Positions 8,955 through 19,506 of a stretch of DNA of 64,000 nt are shown in pieces (positions within the stretch are counted from its first letter, which is position 1; each line of letters opens with the position of its first letter). The notes under the pieces were generated by a model. It had not been told where the DNA came from, did no database searches, and was given only the letters and a program-made list of their open reading frames with translations. Made by a program: the position numbers and the translations under genes. Origin of the DNA: Desulfobacula sp. (GTDB lineage Bacteria; Desulfobacterota; Desulfobacteria; Desulfobacterales; Desulfobacteraceae); NCBI RefSeq assembly GCF_014237455.1, contig NZ_JABZFL010000016.1, positions 1 through 64,000 on the forward strand, read 5' to 3'.

Positions 8955-9839
8955 TCAGGCAGAAGAAAGCCGTGGTTTGCTCAAGGCCAGAAAATTGCCG
9001 CCAACAACGAGTAACAAGCCCAGAATTGATGAGAAATTCCAGGAATACCCTTCAAAAAACGTTGAAAGGATCAATGCCACCAACGGAACCAGCATAATAG
9101 TATAAGATGCCTTGTCAGCCCCTATGGAACCGATAAGGGTCAGATAACTTCCAAATGCAATGATTGATCCGAAGACGGACAAATAGAACAGCGAACTGAT
9201 ATAAGGAATAGAGACCGTAAAGGAAAACTCTTTGCCTAAAATTAAGGCAATCAACGCCAGCAGGATGGTCCCATATCCCATTCCAAATGCATTTGCCTGG
9301 ATTACCGGGATATTATTTTTGGTATTCCTGGCTGATGTAATATTACCGAATGAGGCAAGAAGAACACTTATAAATCCAATAGAAAGTCCAAAAACCCCTT
9401 TATCGGATAAATCAAAAGCCTCTATTTCAGGCATAAAAATCATAATAATCCCGATAATCCCCAGGACTGCCCCGGCAATCATTTTCCTTTCAACTGCCGT
9501 GCCAAGAAAGATAGATCCGTTGGCAATATTCATAAATACAATTGAGGAAAACAGAACAGCCACAAGGCCGCTTGTCAGATATAACTCCGCTACATAGACA
9601 AGCCAGTAGTTAACAGAGAACAGCAAAACGCCTAAAAGAGCCATAAACAAATGTTCTTTCAAGGAAAATTTAAGATTTAACCCTTTCACATAACAAAAAA
9701 TCATCAACAGCGCTGTTGCAAGCCCGAACCTGTAAATAACAGATACCATGGGATCCACAGAACCCAGTTGATATTTAATGGCAAGCCAGGTTGAACCCCA
9801 TACTAGAACAGTAATAATATAGAGTGTAATATTTCTCAT
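8955..9839 (-). CDS. EamA/DMT-family transporter
   Basis: 294 residues with ten predicted membrane helices in two repeated EamA domains. The N-terminal motif VWGSTWLAIKYQLG is characteristic of the drug/metabolite transporter superfamily. Members export amino acids, metabolites or drugs across the inner membrane; substrate cannot be deduced. It is in line with the minus-strand block, 35 nt after the DUF554 gene. Confidence 0.88.
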   Translation of the reverse strand: MRNITLYIITVLVWGSTWLAIKYQLGSVDPMVSVIYRFGLATALLMIFCYVKGLNLKFSLKEHLFMALLGVLLFSVNYWLVYVAELYLTSGLVAVLFSSIVFMNIANGSIFLGTAVERKMIAGAVLGIIGIIMIFMPEIEAFDLSDKGVFGLSIGFISVLLASFGNITSARNTKNNIPVIQANAFGMGYGTILLALIALILGKEFSFTVSIPYISSLFYLSVFGSIIAFGSYLTLIGSIGADKASYTIMLVPLVALILSTFFEGYSWNFSSILGLLLVVGGNFLALSKPRLSSA

Positions 9840-9874
9840 TTTACTCTTGCTTTCTATTCGTTCTTCTCGTCGCC

Positions 9875-10570
9875 TTATATACCCGTCGTTAATCCTGATT
9901 TAATAAGAAAATAGATTAAAGGAATAAAAATAGCCGGGAGCATATTCCCCACTCTAAGTTTCTTTTCCCTTATCATATTTAATCCAATCGCCACGATTAA
10001 AAGGCCTCCGATTGCAGACATCTGGCTGATAACGGCCGGGATCAGCAATGGTTTGATAAGTCCTGCCATCAAGGTAATGGAGCCTTGATACAACAGCACC
10101 GGAACTACAGAAAAAAGCACACCGATGCCTAAGGATGAACTTAAAATAATGCTGACAATACCATCAAGGGTTGCTTTGGCAAACAAGGTGGCATGGTTTC
10201 CGGTAAGACCACTTTCAAGTGATCCCACAATAGCCATGGAACCCACACAATACATTAATGAGGCAGTGACAAATCCTGCTGAAAAACTGGAGGATGTTTT
10301 TGAAAATTTGGTTTCAAGATACTTTCCCAGCCCTTCAAGGTAATTTTCAATGCCAATCCATTCTCCAATCAGAGACCCTGTGGCAAGACTGATAATAATA
10401 ATCAAAAGATCATTACACCCAAGAGCACTTTTCATGCCAACCAAAATAACAGCAAGACCGATGGCCTGCATTATCGTCTGGTTATATTTTTCCGGGATTC
10501 CATTTCTAAACAGGATTCCGACAAGGCTGCCTGCAATAATTGTCAGGCAATTTACAATTGTTCCCAGCAC
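9875..10570 (-). CDS. DUF554 family membrane protein (YqgA-like)
   Basis: A 231-residue hydrophobic protein with about seven helices. It begins MLGTIVNCLTIIAGSLVGIL, typical of DUF554/YqgA proteins, and contains the glycine-rich TKFSKTSSSFSAGFVTASLM segment after residue 90. The role is unknown; a transport function is often assumed. Its start is 23 nt after the purQ stop. Confidence 0.85.
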   Translation of the reverse strand: MLGTIVNCLTIIAGSLVGILFRNGIPEKYNQTIMQAIGLAVILVGMKSALGCNDLLIIIISLATGSLIGEWIGIENYLEGLGKYLETKFSKTSSSFSAGFVTASLMYCVGSMAIVGSLESGLTGNHATLFAKATLDGIVSIILSSSLGIGVLFSVVPVLLYQGSITLMAGLIKPLLIPAVISQMSAIGGLLIVAIGLNMIREKKLRVGNMLPAIFIPLIYFLIKSGLTTGI

Positions 10571-10593
10571 AAGTTTTCCCCACGTCTCCGGTT

Positions 10594-11418
10594 CTAAAAG
10601 AAATATTCTTTAATATAATCAACCCCGTTTTTAAACAGGTTGACACCTATGGTCATCTCCTGATCAAGGGTTTTGCCCTCTCTCTTAAGAAATTGAGTCT
10701 TACGTGTCCAATCCGGATGATTTGTAAAATGATTATAGGCCTCGGGATGTGGCATCAAACCGAAAATTCTTCCTGTAGGGTCACAGATACCTGCGATATC
10801 CTCCATGGAACCGTTTGGATTTAATGGGAAGGCCCCCTTTGCCGGTACCCCCTGGATGTCGGCATACTTGAACACCACCTGGTTGTTGGCCAAAAGGGTA
10901 TCAATCACTTCCTGGTCTGCAATAAATTTCCCCTCTCCATGACGAACCGGATAATCAGCCGTTTGAATATCCTTTGTAAACACACAGGGGCTTTGAAGAT
11001 TTGCAGCCAGATGGACCCATTGATCCCTGAAGTTCCCGCAGTCATTAAATGTAAGACAAACCGTTCTCTTTGTATAGTCATTATCCAGCCCAGGTAACAA
11101 CCCTAAATTAACCAGGGCCTGGAATCCGTTACAGATACCGATGATAAGCTTCCCCTGAGCCACAAAGGACAAGAGATCGCTGCCAATATGATCTTTAAGC
11201 TTTAATGCCTGAATCACGCCGGCACCATGATCATCCCCCCATGAAAACCCCCCGCCAAAGGCAAGGATATGGAAATCTTCCAGTTTGATTTTCCCGGACA
11301 CCAATGCATTTATATGTATTTTTTGGGCATTAGCGCCGGCAAGCTCAAACACATGGGCTGTTTCATTATCACAATTTAATCCAAACCCTGTTAATATCAG
11401 TGCGTTAACCTTTTTCAT
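10594..11418 (-). CDS. purQ: Phosphoribosylformylglycinamidine synthase, glutaminase subunit PurQ
   Basis: A 274-residue class I glutamine amidotransferase. The nucleophile elbow is GICNGFQALV (cysteine about 96), and the catalytic His/Glu are in MPHPEAYNHF near 226-235. It supplies ammonia to PurL for FGAR to FGAM conversion in purine synthesis. The gene overlaps purL by 4 nt. It is slightly longer than the short PurQ of Gram-positive bacteria, resembling forms paired with long PurL subunits. Confidence 0.93.
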   Translation of the reverse strand: MKKVNALILTGFGLNCDNETAHVFELAGANAQKIHINALVSGKIKLEDFHILAFGGGFSWGDDHGAGVIQALKLKDHIGSDLLSFVAQGKLIIGICNGFQALVNLGLLPGLDNDYTKRTVCLTFNDCGNFRDQWVHLAANLQSPCVFTKDIQTADYPVRHGEGKFIADQEVIDTLLANNQVVFKYADIQGVPAKGAFPLNPNGSMEDIAGICDPTGRIFGLMPHPEAYNHFTNHPDWTRKTQFLKREGKTLDQEMTIGVNLFKNGVDYIKEYFF

Positions 11419-14400
11419 ATCATGTCTCCAAAGGTTTTGTTGAATGCTTTCTCAAGTTCTTCCATTGAAAGGTCTATCAGTGTTTCCTTGTTCAAGGCTG
11501 AAATTTTCAAACGATCATGCAGATCTGTTACGAAACCTATGCAACTTGCCGCCATCCCTTTGAACAATTTTTCAAAAAAGTTTTTGTTTTCCGGAGAAAC
11601 CGTAACAATAAACCTGCCGGCGGATTCTGAAAACAATACGGTTTCGTTAGAAAGCTCGCCACGGCTCGCATCCATTGGAAGGTCTGATAAATTAACTTCA
11701 AGGCCAAGCCCCCCTGCCATTGTTATGTAAGACAAATGAGCACCAAGGCCGCCTCTTGCAACCGCATGACAGGATGCCACAAGTTCATTTTCAATGGCGG
11801 TCTGAACTGCCTTATACACCACTTTAAATTTATCAAAATCAACATGAGGAACATTTAAGCCCGTCTTATCAAACGCCTCATAATATTCTGATGCTCCCAG
11901 TTCATTGGTGGTAACACCCAATACATAAACAAGGTCCCCCGAAACCTTCGGGTCCATGGTCACACATTTTGAAATATCATCAATAACAGAGGTTGCTGAA
12001 AACTGAACGGTTTCAAGCGCAGAGACTTTAACTCTTTCACCAAACTCACCCACAAGATGGCCGTCCACATACATGCTGTCTTTGCCGGATAACAGAGGGA
12101 TTTCGTATTTTTCACACGTCTCCTTCAACGCCCGGCATGCGCGAACAAGCTGGGCTGCCTTAAATGTTCCATCCGGATTTTTCCTGGGATCAAATTGTAT
12201 GTTTGGCCAGCAAAAATTATCTAACCCGCCGATGTGATCAAAATTACCACCCACAGCCATCACCCTTCTCACAGCTTCGTCAATGGTGCAGGCCATCATA
12301 TGATAAGCATCTATCTTTGAGTACCAGGGCAAAAGGCTTTGTGAAAAAGCAAGTCCCTTTTGGGATGTAAGGACCGGCCGCGTCACAGAGGCATCAGACG
12401 GGATATTATGCTTAACACCCACCAGGGGTTTTATCACGGAACCGCCCTGAACTTCGTGATCATACTGCCTGAGGATCCATTCTTTGGAAGATAGATTAGG
12501 TCGCTCAAGCAGCTTAAGCAACAATTTATTAAAATCAGATGGCGAACTGATAACCGGTTCTGTCAAACCCCTGATTTCAGGAGAAAGCCAGGTTGCATCA
12601 AATTCCCAGGAGGGAAATCCCTTATCCAGAAGATCCATATCCACATAGGCACAAGTTTCATCCTTATATTTGATATGCAGCTTGCCTGTATCCGTATATT
12701 CTCCGATCACGGTACTTTCAACTGCATGTTCTGCTGAAAGTTCCATAAACCGGCCCAGATTTTCAGGTTTAACGGCAATGGTCATGCGTTCCTGGGACTC
12801 TGAAATCCAGATCTCCCACATATCAAGCCCTTCATATTTCAAGGGCACTTTATCCAGCCAGACCACACACCCGTTGGAGATCATGGCGGATTCACCAATG
12901 GATGAAGACAGACCGCCTCCGCCGTTATCAGTGATAAACGGAATCAACCCTTCATCACGGCAGATTAAGAGAAAATCATGCATTTTTTTCTGGGTATAGG
13001 GATCACCAATCTGGACATGCCCTGCGGGTGTATTCTCCGAATAACTTTCCGAAGAGGCGGTAACCCCATGGATACCGTCTTTTCCAACTCGTCCGCCGCT
13101 CATGATAATCAGTTCTCCGGGGGATGTTTTCTTTTCATGGCTGGGCTTTCCCTTGACCTGGTTGGGCATTATTCCCAGAGCTGTAACAAATACAAGGCTC
13201 TTGCCCATGTATCCGGGATTGAACAATGTCTGGCCAAGGGTAGTGGGAACACCGCTTTTATTCCCCCCGTCCTTTACACCTTCTATTACGCCGTCAAGAA
13301 GCCGTCTGGGGTGAAGCGGGGGTTTTAACGGGCCATTATAATTTATGTCTCCCACACAATACCCAAAACTGCCCATGAACAATTTGGACCCAAGTCCCGT
13401 TCCCATGGGATCACGGTAAACACCTACAATACCTGTTATCGCACCGCCATAGGCTTCCATATTGGAGGGTGAATTATGGGTTTCTCCGGTGACCACATAA
13501 TTATTTTCACCATCAAACCTGCCAACTCCTGCATTGTCCCACAATACAGAGACCACCCACTCTTTTTTATCTTTAAGCTTTAACGTTGGGTCCTGAATAT
13601 AGGTTTTAAACAGGCTGTTTTCGATCACTTCTTCATTGTTCGAGGCATCCTTGTACCTGAAGATTCCCTGGAAGGTATTATGATTGCAGTGATCGCTTCT
13701 GGCCTGGGAAATGTATTCCAGTTCCAAATCAGTCGGTTCACAAAGGCCCACTTTTTTTCTGGAATCCATTACTTTCGAATCCAGAAAATACTCTCGAATC
13801 ACAGGAATATCCCTTGGATTCAATGCCAGGTTTCTTTCATCTGAAATTTTTGCAAGCTGTTCATCCGACTCAATATTGATAACTTCAAAACAGGGAGTAT
13901 GATCAAGGATAACCTTGGCAGGTTTAACATCAGCCCCGATATCCTTATTCCATTCATCAATGGAAAAAACTTTGAACTGTTGAATAATAGTGTTTGATAA
14001 AAGTTCGGAAGCCAGTTTTTCTACATCTTTACGGACAAGCGTATCCCCTTTCAGACAATATCGTTTTGACGTATATATGCCCTCATCAGGTCCAAAGCTT
14101 TTCCCCAAATGGTCTGCAACGGCTTCCATTGCCGTTGCACCGGGGTTATCTTTTACCCCCGGTCTGAATCCAATCCAGATACACCAGTGAAAGCCGATAC
14201 TCAGGGGTTTTAAGCTTGAAACCTGGGTCACAGGATTGGTGAGAATTTCGTCTTTTACCACTTGAAGCTGCGAATGATCAAGACCTGACTCAATGGTCAC
14301 GATATTGATGCATCGCGCCTCTTGAATGTTAATTCCAAAATAAGAATCCGCCTTTTTTATCAGAGAAGTGCCTTCGGCATCCCTCAGCTCTTTTCTAAGA

Positions 14401-14423
14401 GCAATTTCAATACAATAAATCAT
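11415..14423 (-). CDS. purL: Phosphoribosylformylglycinamidine synthase, synthetase subunit with PurS-like N-terminus (PurL)
   Basis: Using the ATG at 14423, one base after the rseP stop, the protein has about 1002 residues; an upstream in-frame start at 14468 lies inside rseP and is unlikely. Residues 1-80 resemble PurS. Then come an FGAM-synthetase linker and two AIR-synthase-like halves with GETHNSPSNMEAYGGA, TDNGGGGLSSSIGES and LLSGKDSM. It uses ATP and PurQ-derived ammonia. Its length (about 1000) with separate PurQ marks the fused PurSL type, unlike short PurL (about 740) or enterobacterial PurL (about 1300). Confidence 0.93.
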   Translation of the reverse strand: MIYCIEIALRKELRDAEGTSLIKKADSYFGINIQEARCINIVTIESGLDHSQLQVVKDEILTNPVTQVSSLKPLSIGFHWCIWIGFRPGVKDNPGATAMEAVADHLGKSFGPDEGIYTSKRYCLKGDTLVRKDVEKLASELLSNTIIQQFKVFSIDEWNKDIGADVKPAKVILDHTPCFEVINIESDEQLAKISDERNLALNPRDIPVIREYFLDSKVMDSRKKVGLCEPTDLELEYISQARSDHCNHNTFQGIFRYKDASNNEEVIENSLFKTYIQDPTLKLKDKKEWVVSVLWDNAGVGRFDGENNYVVTGETHNSPSNMEAYGGAITGIVGVYRDPMGTGLGSKLFMGSFGYCVGDINYNGPLKPPLHPRRLLDGVIEGVKDGGNKSGVPTTLGQTLFNPGYMGKSLVFVTALGIMPNQVKGKPSHEKKTSPGELIIMSGGRVGKDGIHGVTASSESYSENTPAGHVQIGDPYTQKKMHDFLLICRDEGLIPFITDNGGGGLSSSIGESAMISNGCVVWLDKVPLKYEGLDMWEIWISESQERMTIAVKPENLGRFMELSAEHAVESTVIGEYTDTGKLHIKYKDETCAYVDMDLLDKGFPSWEFDATWLSPEIRGLTEPVISSPSDFNKLLLKLLERPNLSSKEWILRQYDHEVQGGSVIKPLVGVKHNIPSDASVTRPVLTSQKGLAFSQSLLPWYSKIDAYHMMACTIDEAVRRVMAVGGNFDHIGGLDNFCWPNIQFDPRKNPDGTFKAAQLVRACRALKETCEKYEIPLLSGKDSMYVDGHLVGEFGERVKVSALETVQFSATSVIDDISKCVTMDPKVSGDLVYVLGVTTNELGASEYYEAFDKTGLNVPHVDFDKFKVVYKAVQTAIENELVASCHAVARGGLGAHLSYITMAGGLGLEVNLSDLPMDASRGELSNETVLFSESAGRFIVTVSPENKNFFEKLFKGMAASCIGFVTDLHDRLKISALNKETLIDLSMEELEKAFNKTFGDMI

Positions 14424-14424
14424 A

Positions 14425-15495
14425 TTACCCACCATTGAACATTCTAAGAATGTCATTATAAAAAACAAAAACCATGAGTGCTACAAGCACTGCTGCGCCG
14501 AATTGAATCAATTTTTCGCGTAATTTATCACTGACAGCTTTGCCTGTAACTGCTTCAATACCGAAAAATAACAGATGACCACCATCTAATACCGGAATCG
14601 GAAAAAGATTGATGATACCAAGATTTACGGAAAGCAGTGCAATAAACCAGACAAAATTCATAATTCCTTCTTTTGCCTGTTCGCCCGCTATTTGGGCAAT
14701 CATCAAAGGACCGCCCAGATTGTTTGCCGAGATACTCCCACTGAGCATTTTCCCAACAGAGAGTACGGTTAACTTTACAAGTCCGTAAGTATCCTTAACA
14801 GAACGCCACATAGCCTGAAAAGGGTTAAGAGTTTTGTTAAAAGACTCTCCGGTACCAACGATACCAATGACATATTTTTCAATTTCTTCGCCAAACAGAT
14901 TTTTGCCGGGTCTTAGAGCTGGAGAAAGAACAATCCCTTTGAGTCCTGTGTCACGCTCTACAATAATATCTAATTGTTCGCCATTACCCTCACCAATAAT
15001 CCGGGCAATATCTTCAAATGATTCGATCTTGTTTTGGTTGATCTCTTTGATCACATCTCCCGGTTTTATTCCTGCTGTTAAGGCTGGGGTATCTTCCATG
15101 ACTTTACCCACAACCGGTTTAGCCAGATAAATTCCTGAAAACTGGTAAAGGACATAAAAAATAAAAATAGTAAGAAAAAAATTAAACAAAGGTCCTGCAG
15201 CAACGATGATGCTTCTTTGCAACAATGATTTATGAGTAAAAGATAACTTAATATCTTCAGGGTCGATGGCAGTTCCCGGTTCTTCTCCCACCATTTTAAC
15301 ATACCCGCCAAGGGGTATGGCGGACAGACAATACTGGGTACGACCATATTTTTTTTTAAAAATTTTCGGCCCAAACCCGAGGGAGAATACGTCAACTCCC
15401 ACCCCACATAATCTTGCCGCAATAAAGTGTCCAAATTCATGAATAAAAACAAGAACACCAATAACAATTATGAATGCAATAGCAGAATGCCCCAT
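14425..15495 (-). CDS. rseP: Site-2 intramembrane protease RseP
   Basis: 356 residues with the zinc site HEFGH (about 19-23) in the first membrane helix. One PDZ domain (about 110-190, AGIKPGDVI) follows, then the second metal ligand motif PIPVLDGGHLL near residue 300, and a final helix. It cleaves membrane-embedded anti-sigma factors and remnant signal peptides. The order uppS-cdsA-dxr-rseP is the common envelope-biosynthesis gene string. It has one PDZ domain where E. coli RseP has two. Confidence 0.95.
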   Translation of the reverse strand: MGHSAIAFIIVIGVLVFIHEFGHFIAARLCGVGVDVFSLGFGPKIFKKKYGRTQYCLSAIPLGGYVKMVGEEPGTAIDPEDIKLSFTHKSLLQRSIIVAAGPLFNFFLTIFIFYVLYQFSGIYLAKPVVGKVMEDTPALTAGIKPGDVIKEINQNKIESFEDIARIIGEGNGEQLDIIVERDTGLKGIVLSPALRPGKNLFGEEIEKYVIGIVGTGESFNKTLNPFQAMWRSVKDTYGLVKLTVLSVGKMLSGSISANNLGGPLMIAQIAGEQAKEGIMNFVWFIALLSVNLGIINLFPIPVLDGGHLLFFGIEAVTGKAVSDKLREKLIQFGAAVLVALMVFVFYNDILRMFNGG

Positions 15496-15507
15496 AAAAC
15501 CTCACTT

Positions 15508-16656
15508 TTATATCAGAGATTGCGCTTTGTCACGTGCCCAACAATCCGCTTCAATAATACCTGAAAGATCGGGATTGTCAATCCGTGTATGAAGTTCCAT
15601 TGTTCTGGAAATAAGATTAAAAATATTTAAAAAATTGATGCGCTTTTCAAGGAATGCCTTAACTGCCACCTCATTGGCGGCATTCATGACCGCCGGAAGT
15701 GTCCCTTTTTGCTTACAGGCCTCAACTGCAAATAAGAGGGAAGGAAACTTTTGGGTATCCGGATTTTCAAATGTCAGAGAATGAAGGCTTGTAAAATCAG
15801 GAAAATCCATCTGCAGATCAATCCGATCAGGCTCTGATAGGGCATAGGAAATAGCCCCTTTCATATCAGGCTGTCCCATTTGTGCCATGATACTGCCGTC
15901 TTTATATCCTACCATGGAATGGACAATACTCTGGGGATGAACAAGCACCTTAATTTCTTCATGGGTGACATCAAACAAATGGACAGCTTCAATGATCTCA
16001 AGGCCTTTGTTCATCAAAGTGGCTGAATCTATAGTGATTTTATGTCCCATATTCCAGGTGGGATGATGAAGTGCATCTTTCAGGGTAATATTTTTAAATT
16101 CATCAAATGGCCTTTCTCTAAAAGGCCCGCCTGAGGCAGTCAAAAATATTGTTTTCAAATCTTTCTTCCGGTTTCCTTTAAGGCATTGAAAAATGGCACT
16201 GTGCTCGCTGTCCACAGGCAGGATCGAAACATTATTTTCCAATGCTTTGGCCATTATTATTTCACCGGCCATGACCAGGGTCTCCTTATTGGCAAGGGCG
16301 ATCTGTTTTTTTGCCTCAATGGCGCAAAGGGCCGGTTTTAGGCCTGCCGCGCCTACCATGGCCAAAAGAACCATATCACAATCCCCATAAGAGGCTGCTT
16401 CGTTAAAACCTGTCTCGCCAAACAGAATTTCAGGCCTGTTACTTCCCTTTAAGGCTCTGGAAAGTTCCAGGGCTTTTTTTTCATCAAACACCGCGACCAG
16501 TTCAGGCTTAAATTCATCAATCTGTTTAGAAAAAAAATCTATATTATTGGCGGCTGTCAATGCCTTTACCTGGAACCGGTCAGGATGCATCCTGACAATA
16601 TTCAAAGCACTGGTGCCGATGGAGCCTGTTGACCCTAAAATTGACAAGCGTTTCAT
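15508..16656 (-). CDS. dxr: 1-deoxy-D-xylulose-5-phosphate reductoisomerase
   Basis: 382 residues. The N-terminus ILGSTGSIGTSAL (6-18) binds NADPH. The metal site is in PVDSEHSAIFQCL, and the flexible-loop and catalytic region is HPTWNMGHKITIDSATLMNK. It performs the first committed step of the MEP isoprenoid pathway. It overlaps cdsA by 4 nt and lies in the standard uppS-cdsA-dxr-rseP order. Confidence 0.96.
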   Translation of the reverse strand: MKRLSILGSTGSIGTSALNIVRMHPDRFQVKALTAANNIDFFSKQIDEFKPELVAVFDEKKALELSRALKGSNRPEILFGETGFNEAASYGDCDMVLLAMVGAAGLKPALCAIEAKKQIALANKETLVMAGEIIMAKALENNVSILPVDSEHSAIFQCLKGNRKKDLKTIFLTASGGPFRERPFDEFKNITLKDALHHPTWNMGHKITIDSATLMNKGLEIIEAVHLFDVTHEEIKVLVHPQSIVHSMVGYKDGSIMAQMGQPDMKGAISYALSEPDRIDLQMDFPDFTSLHSLTFENPDTQKFPSLLFAVEACKQKGTLPAVMNAANEVAVKAFLEKRINFLNIFNLISRTMELHTRIDNPDLSGIIEADCWARDKAQSLI

Positions 16657-17468
16657 AAAATAAACACCAGATAGACATACAAAACAGGAATGGCTAAAAG
16701 CAACCCGTCTATTCGATCGAGCATCCCACCGTGTCCCGGAAGAATCCGGCCTGAATCTTTAATGTTTGATGCCCGTTTCATGGCAGACTCAAACAAATCC
16801 CCTATCTGCCCGGAAATGGCAATCAGGAAAGACGCCGGTACGGTAAGAAATGCCAATGACAGATCATCAAAAAAAATCTGACAAAAAATGAATCCTATCA
16901 CCATGGCAGCGGCCATGCCGCCCAACGATCCTTCAATAGTTTTATTGGGACTGATGTTAGGAGAAAGCGCCCTTTTCCCAAAGAATGTACCCGTATAAAA
17001 TGCACCGGTATCATTCGCGAAAACAACAAACAACAGCCAGATAATCCAAAATGTGCCACCATTAAATTCCTTAATAAAAACCAGCAGGGATAAGGAGACC
17101 GGGATATAAACAATCCCCAGGACTTGCTTTGCGGCAATGTCGAATATGGCATGATTATCGGCAAACCGTGACAATACAAAAATGGATAAAGCCAAAAGGT
17201 TCATGGCAAGAATTAAAAATAAAACCTCCCAGGATCCCAGGCAGGCACTGATAATCAATGTCATTGAAACGGTATAGGAGATGATATTAAGGGTATTGGA
17301 GATAGATCCTTCATCATTCCGGAAAATGATTCTCAAATATTCCCGAATGGCAAATATGGCAACAACCGAAACCAGTACAGCAAACAATAATGTACTGCCC
17401 TTGATGAGAATCCATAAAAGTATGGGGACGAGTATAAGTGCGGTTATCCATCGTTTGATGTGCTGCAT
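16653..17468 (-). CDS. cdsA: Phosphatidate cytidylyltransferase
   Basis: 271 residues, multi-spanning, with the CDP-diglyceride synthase signature SAMKRASNIKDSGRILPGHG followed by GMLDRIDGL at the C-terminus. It makes CDP-diacylglycerol from phosphatidate and CTP at the inner membrane. The start overlaps the end of uppS by about 25 nt. Confidence 0.95.
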   Translation of the reverse strand: MQHIKRWITALILVPILLWILIKGSTLLFAVLVSVVAIFAIREYLRIIFRNDEGSISNTLNIISYTVSMTLIISACLGSWEVLFLILAMNLLALSIFVLSRFADNHAIFDIAAKQVLGIVYIPVSLSLLVFIKEFNGGTFWIIWLLFVVFANDTGAFYTGTFFGKRALSPNISPNKTIEGSLGGMAAAMVIGFIFCQIFFDDLSLAFLTVPASFLIAISGQIGDLFESAMKRASNIKDSGRILPGHGGMLDRIDGLLLAIPVLYVYLVFIL

Positions 17469-18205
17469 GCCACCTTACCGAAACGTCGGTCCCTTTCCTG
17501 ATAATTTTTTAAAATTTTAATAAATTCATTTTTGGTAAAATCCGGCCACAAGGTATCACAAATATAAATTTCAGAATATGCGGCCTGCCACAACAAAAAA
17601 TTACTCAATCTATACTCCCCGCCTGTGCGGATAATCAAGTCGGGATCAGGCATTGCTTTTGTATAAAGATGGTCTGAAATAAGATCCTGGGTAACATCAT
17701 TGGAATCCAAGTCTTTTGATTCTATCTTTTCAGCAATCTGTTTAACAGCAGTTGTGATCTCTTCTCGTGAACCATAACTCAATGCGAGATTCAACAGCAT
17801 TTTGTTGTTGTCTTTTGTCAACTCCATTGTGGCCTCCACTTCTTTTTGAACATCCAGAGGAAGCTTGTATTTCTGGCCGATGATATTGAGACGAATATTG
17901 TGCTTTGAAAGTTCTTCTCTTTCCGACACAATGAACTTTTTTAAAAGCATCATTAAAGCTTTTACTTCGAGTTCCGGTCTTGCCCAATTTTCCGTGGAGA
18001 ATGCGTATAATGTAAGCGTATCAATCCCCAGTTCCCTACAGGCGGTCACGATGGAGCGAACGATTTGTGAACCCTGTTTATGCCCTTTGATACGGTTCAT
18101 CATTTTTTTTTTAGCCCATCTGCCGTTGCCATCCATGATAATGGCCACATGGGGTGGAAGTGTTTCAGGATTAAGGATCACATTTTGTGTTGAGTTAGAC
18201 TTCAA
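17444..18205 (-). CDS. uppS: Isoprenyl transferase (undecaprenyl diphosphate synthase)
   Basis: 253 residues of cis-prenyltransferase. It has the catalytic motif HVAIIMDGNGRWAKKK (about 19-34), the LTLYAFSTENW region and the C-terminal RTGGEYRLSNFLLWQAAYSE signature. It makes the C55 lipid carrier for peptidoglycan and O-antigen. It overlaps frr by 11 nt. Confidence 0.95.
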   Translation of the reverse strand: MKSNSTQNVILNPETLPPHVAIIMDGNGRWAKKKMMNRIKGHKQGSQIVRSIVTACRELGIDTLTLYAFSTENWARPELEVKALMMLLKKFIVSEREELSKHNIRLNIIGQKYKLPLDVQKEVEATMELTKDNNKMLLNLALSYGSREEITTAVKQIAEKIESKDLDSNDVTQDLISDHLYTKAMPDPDLIIRTGGEYRLSNFLLWQAAYSEIYICDTLWPDFTKNEFIKILKNYQERDRRFGKVACSTSNDG

Positions 18206-18752
18206 GAATTTCCTTTTCTTTTTTTGAAAAGATTTCGTCTAATCGCTTAATATATTCATCAGTGGCTTCCTGGACCTGCTTTTGAGCCTTAAAACTGTCA
18301 TCCTCTGAAATATCCCCCTCCTTTTGAAGTTCTTTTAACATTTCGTTGGAATCTCTCCGGATATTTCGAATAGCCACTTTATAATCTTCGCAGACCTTGG
18401 CCGCACTTTTTACAATCTCTTTTCGTCTCTCTTCTGTCAAAGGCGGTATTGAAATTCTGATTAATTTACCATCGTTAGAAGGTGTCAGGCCAAGGTTGGC
18501 TTTCAAGATCGCCTTTTCGACTTCATTTATCACACTGACATCCCATGGTTTTACAGCAATAAGTCTACTTTCAGGGATGGATACGGTTGCCATTTGCGGC
18601 AAAGGTGTCTGAGTCCCGTAGTAATCAACTTTAATACCATCAAGTATTGCCTGGGATGCCCTGCCGGTACGAACTTTTGATAATTCCTTTTCAAAAGCAT
18701 TTTCAGATTTACCCATTCTTTCTTTGGTTTCTTGAAGCACTTCATTTATCAT
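18195..18752 (-). CDS. frr: Ribosome recycling factor
   Basis: 185 residues, the normal RRF length. It contains KVRTGRASQAILDGIKVDYY, the SIPESRLIAVKPWD core and the C-terminal helix repeats ending in KRLDEIFSKKEKEILEV. With EF-G it splits post-termination ribosomes. The gene order pyrH-frr-uppS is widely conserved. Confidence 0.97.
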   Translation of the reverse strand: MINEVLQETKERMGKSENAFEKELSKVRTGRASQAILDGIKVDYYGTQTPLPQMATVSIPESRLIAVKPWDVSVINEVEKAILKANLGLTPSNDGKLIRISIPPLTEERRKEIVKSAAKVCEDYKVAIRNIRRDSNEMLKELQKEGDISEDDSFKAQKQVQEATDEYIKRLDEIFSKKEKEILEV

Positions 18753-18779
18753 AACAATCCATCCTCAGTTAATGGTTAC

Positions 18780-19502
18780 TTATTTGTTATAAATCCGAGT
18801 ACCAATAGCCTGGCCCCTTACAGCCTTAGAAATATTATCTTCCTTATGAAGATCAAACACCTGCACTGGCAAATCATGTTCCATTGCAAGGGAAATTGCG
18901 GTCATGTCCATTACGTGAAGTTGTTTTTCAATGACCCTCATATAAGACAATTCATCAAACATGACAGCATCATCATGAACCACCGGGTCTTTATCATAGA
19001 CACCATCAACCTGGGTGGCTTTAAAAAGAATCTGGGAACGGGTTTCATGGGCCCGTAACACAGCTGCCGTATCCGTTGTAAAATACGGATTCCCCGTACC
19101 TGCTGCAAAAATAACCACCCGATCCTTTTCAAGATGTCGAATAGCTTTTCTGCGGATAAACGGCTCTGCAATCCTGTCCATTTGAATGGCAGACTGAACC
19201 CTTGTTGGAACATCACACTTTTCAAGGGCATCACAAAGAGCCAGACTGTTTATAACCGTGGCCAGCATTCCCATATTATCTGCAGAGGTTCTGTCCATAC
19301 CGGCAGAACTTCCTGCAACACCTCTGAATATATTTCCACCGCCTACAACAACACAAATTTGCACGTTAAGACGGTAAACTTTTGCAATTTCCTCTGCAAC
19401 ATAATGAATCATTTCAGGGGTAATACCAAAGCCCTGATTTCCCATCAGGGCTTCTCCGCTCAGCTTAATTAAAACCCGTTCAAACTCCGGCTCTTTGTTC
19501 AA
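18780..19502 (-). CDS. pyrH: Uridylate kinase
   Basis: 240 residues of the amino acid kinase fold: [18 protein letters not shown] (about 10-27), [11 protein letters not shown] and [16 protein letters not shown] near 130-145. It phosphorylates UMP to UDP. Only 4 nt separate it from tsf, so translation is probably coupled. Confidence 0.97.
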   Translation of the reverse strand: MNKEPEFERVLIKLSGEALMGNQGFGITPEMIHYVAEEIAKVYRLNVQICVVVGGGNIFRGVAGSSAGMDRTSADNMGMLATVINSLALCDALEKCDVPTRVQSAIQMDRIAEPFIRRKAIRHLEKDRVVIFAAGTGNPYFTTDTAAVLRAHETRSQILFKATQVDGVYDKDPVVHDDAVMFDELSYMRVIEKQLHVMDMTAISLAMEHDLPVQVFDLHKEDNISKAVRGQAIGTRIYNK

Positions 19503-19506
19503 GATT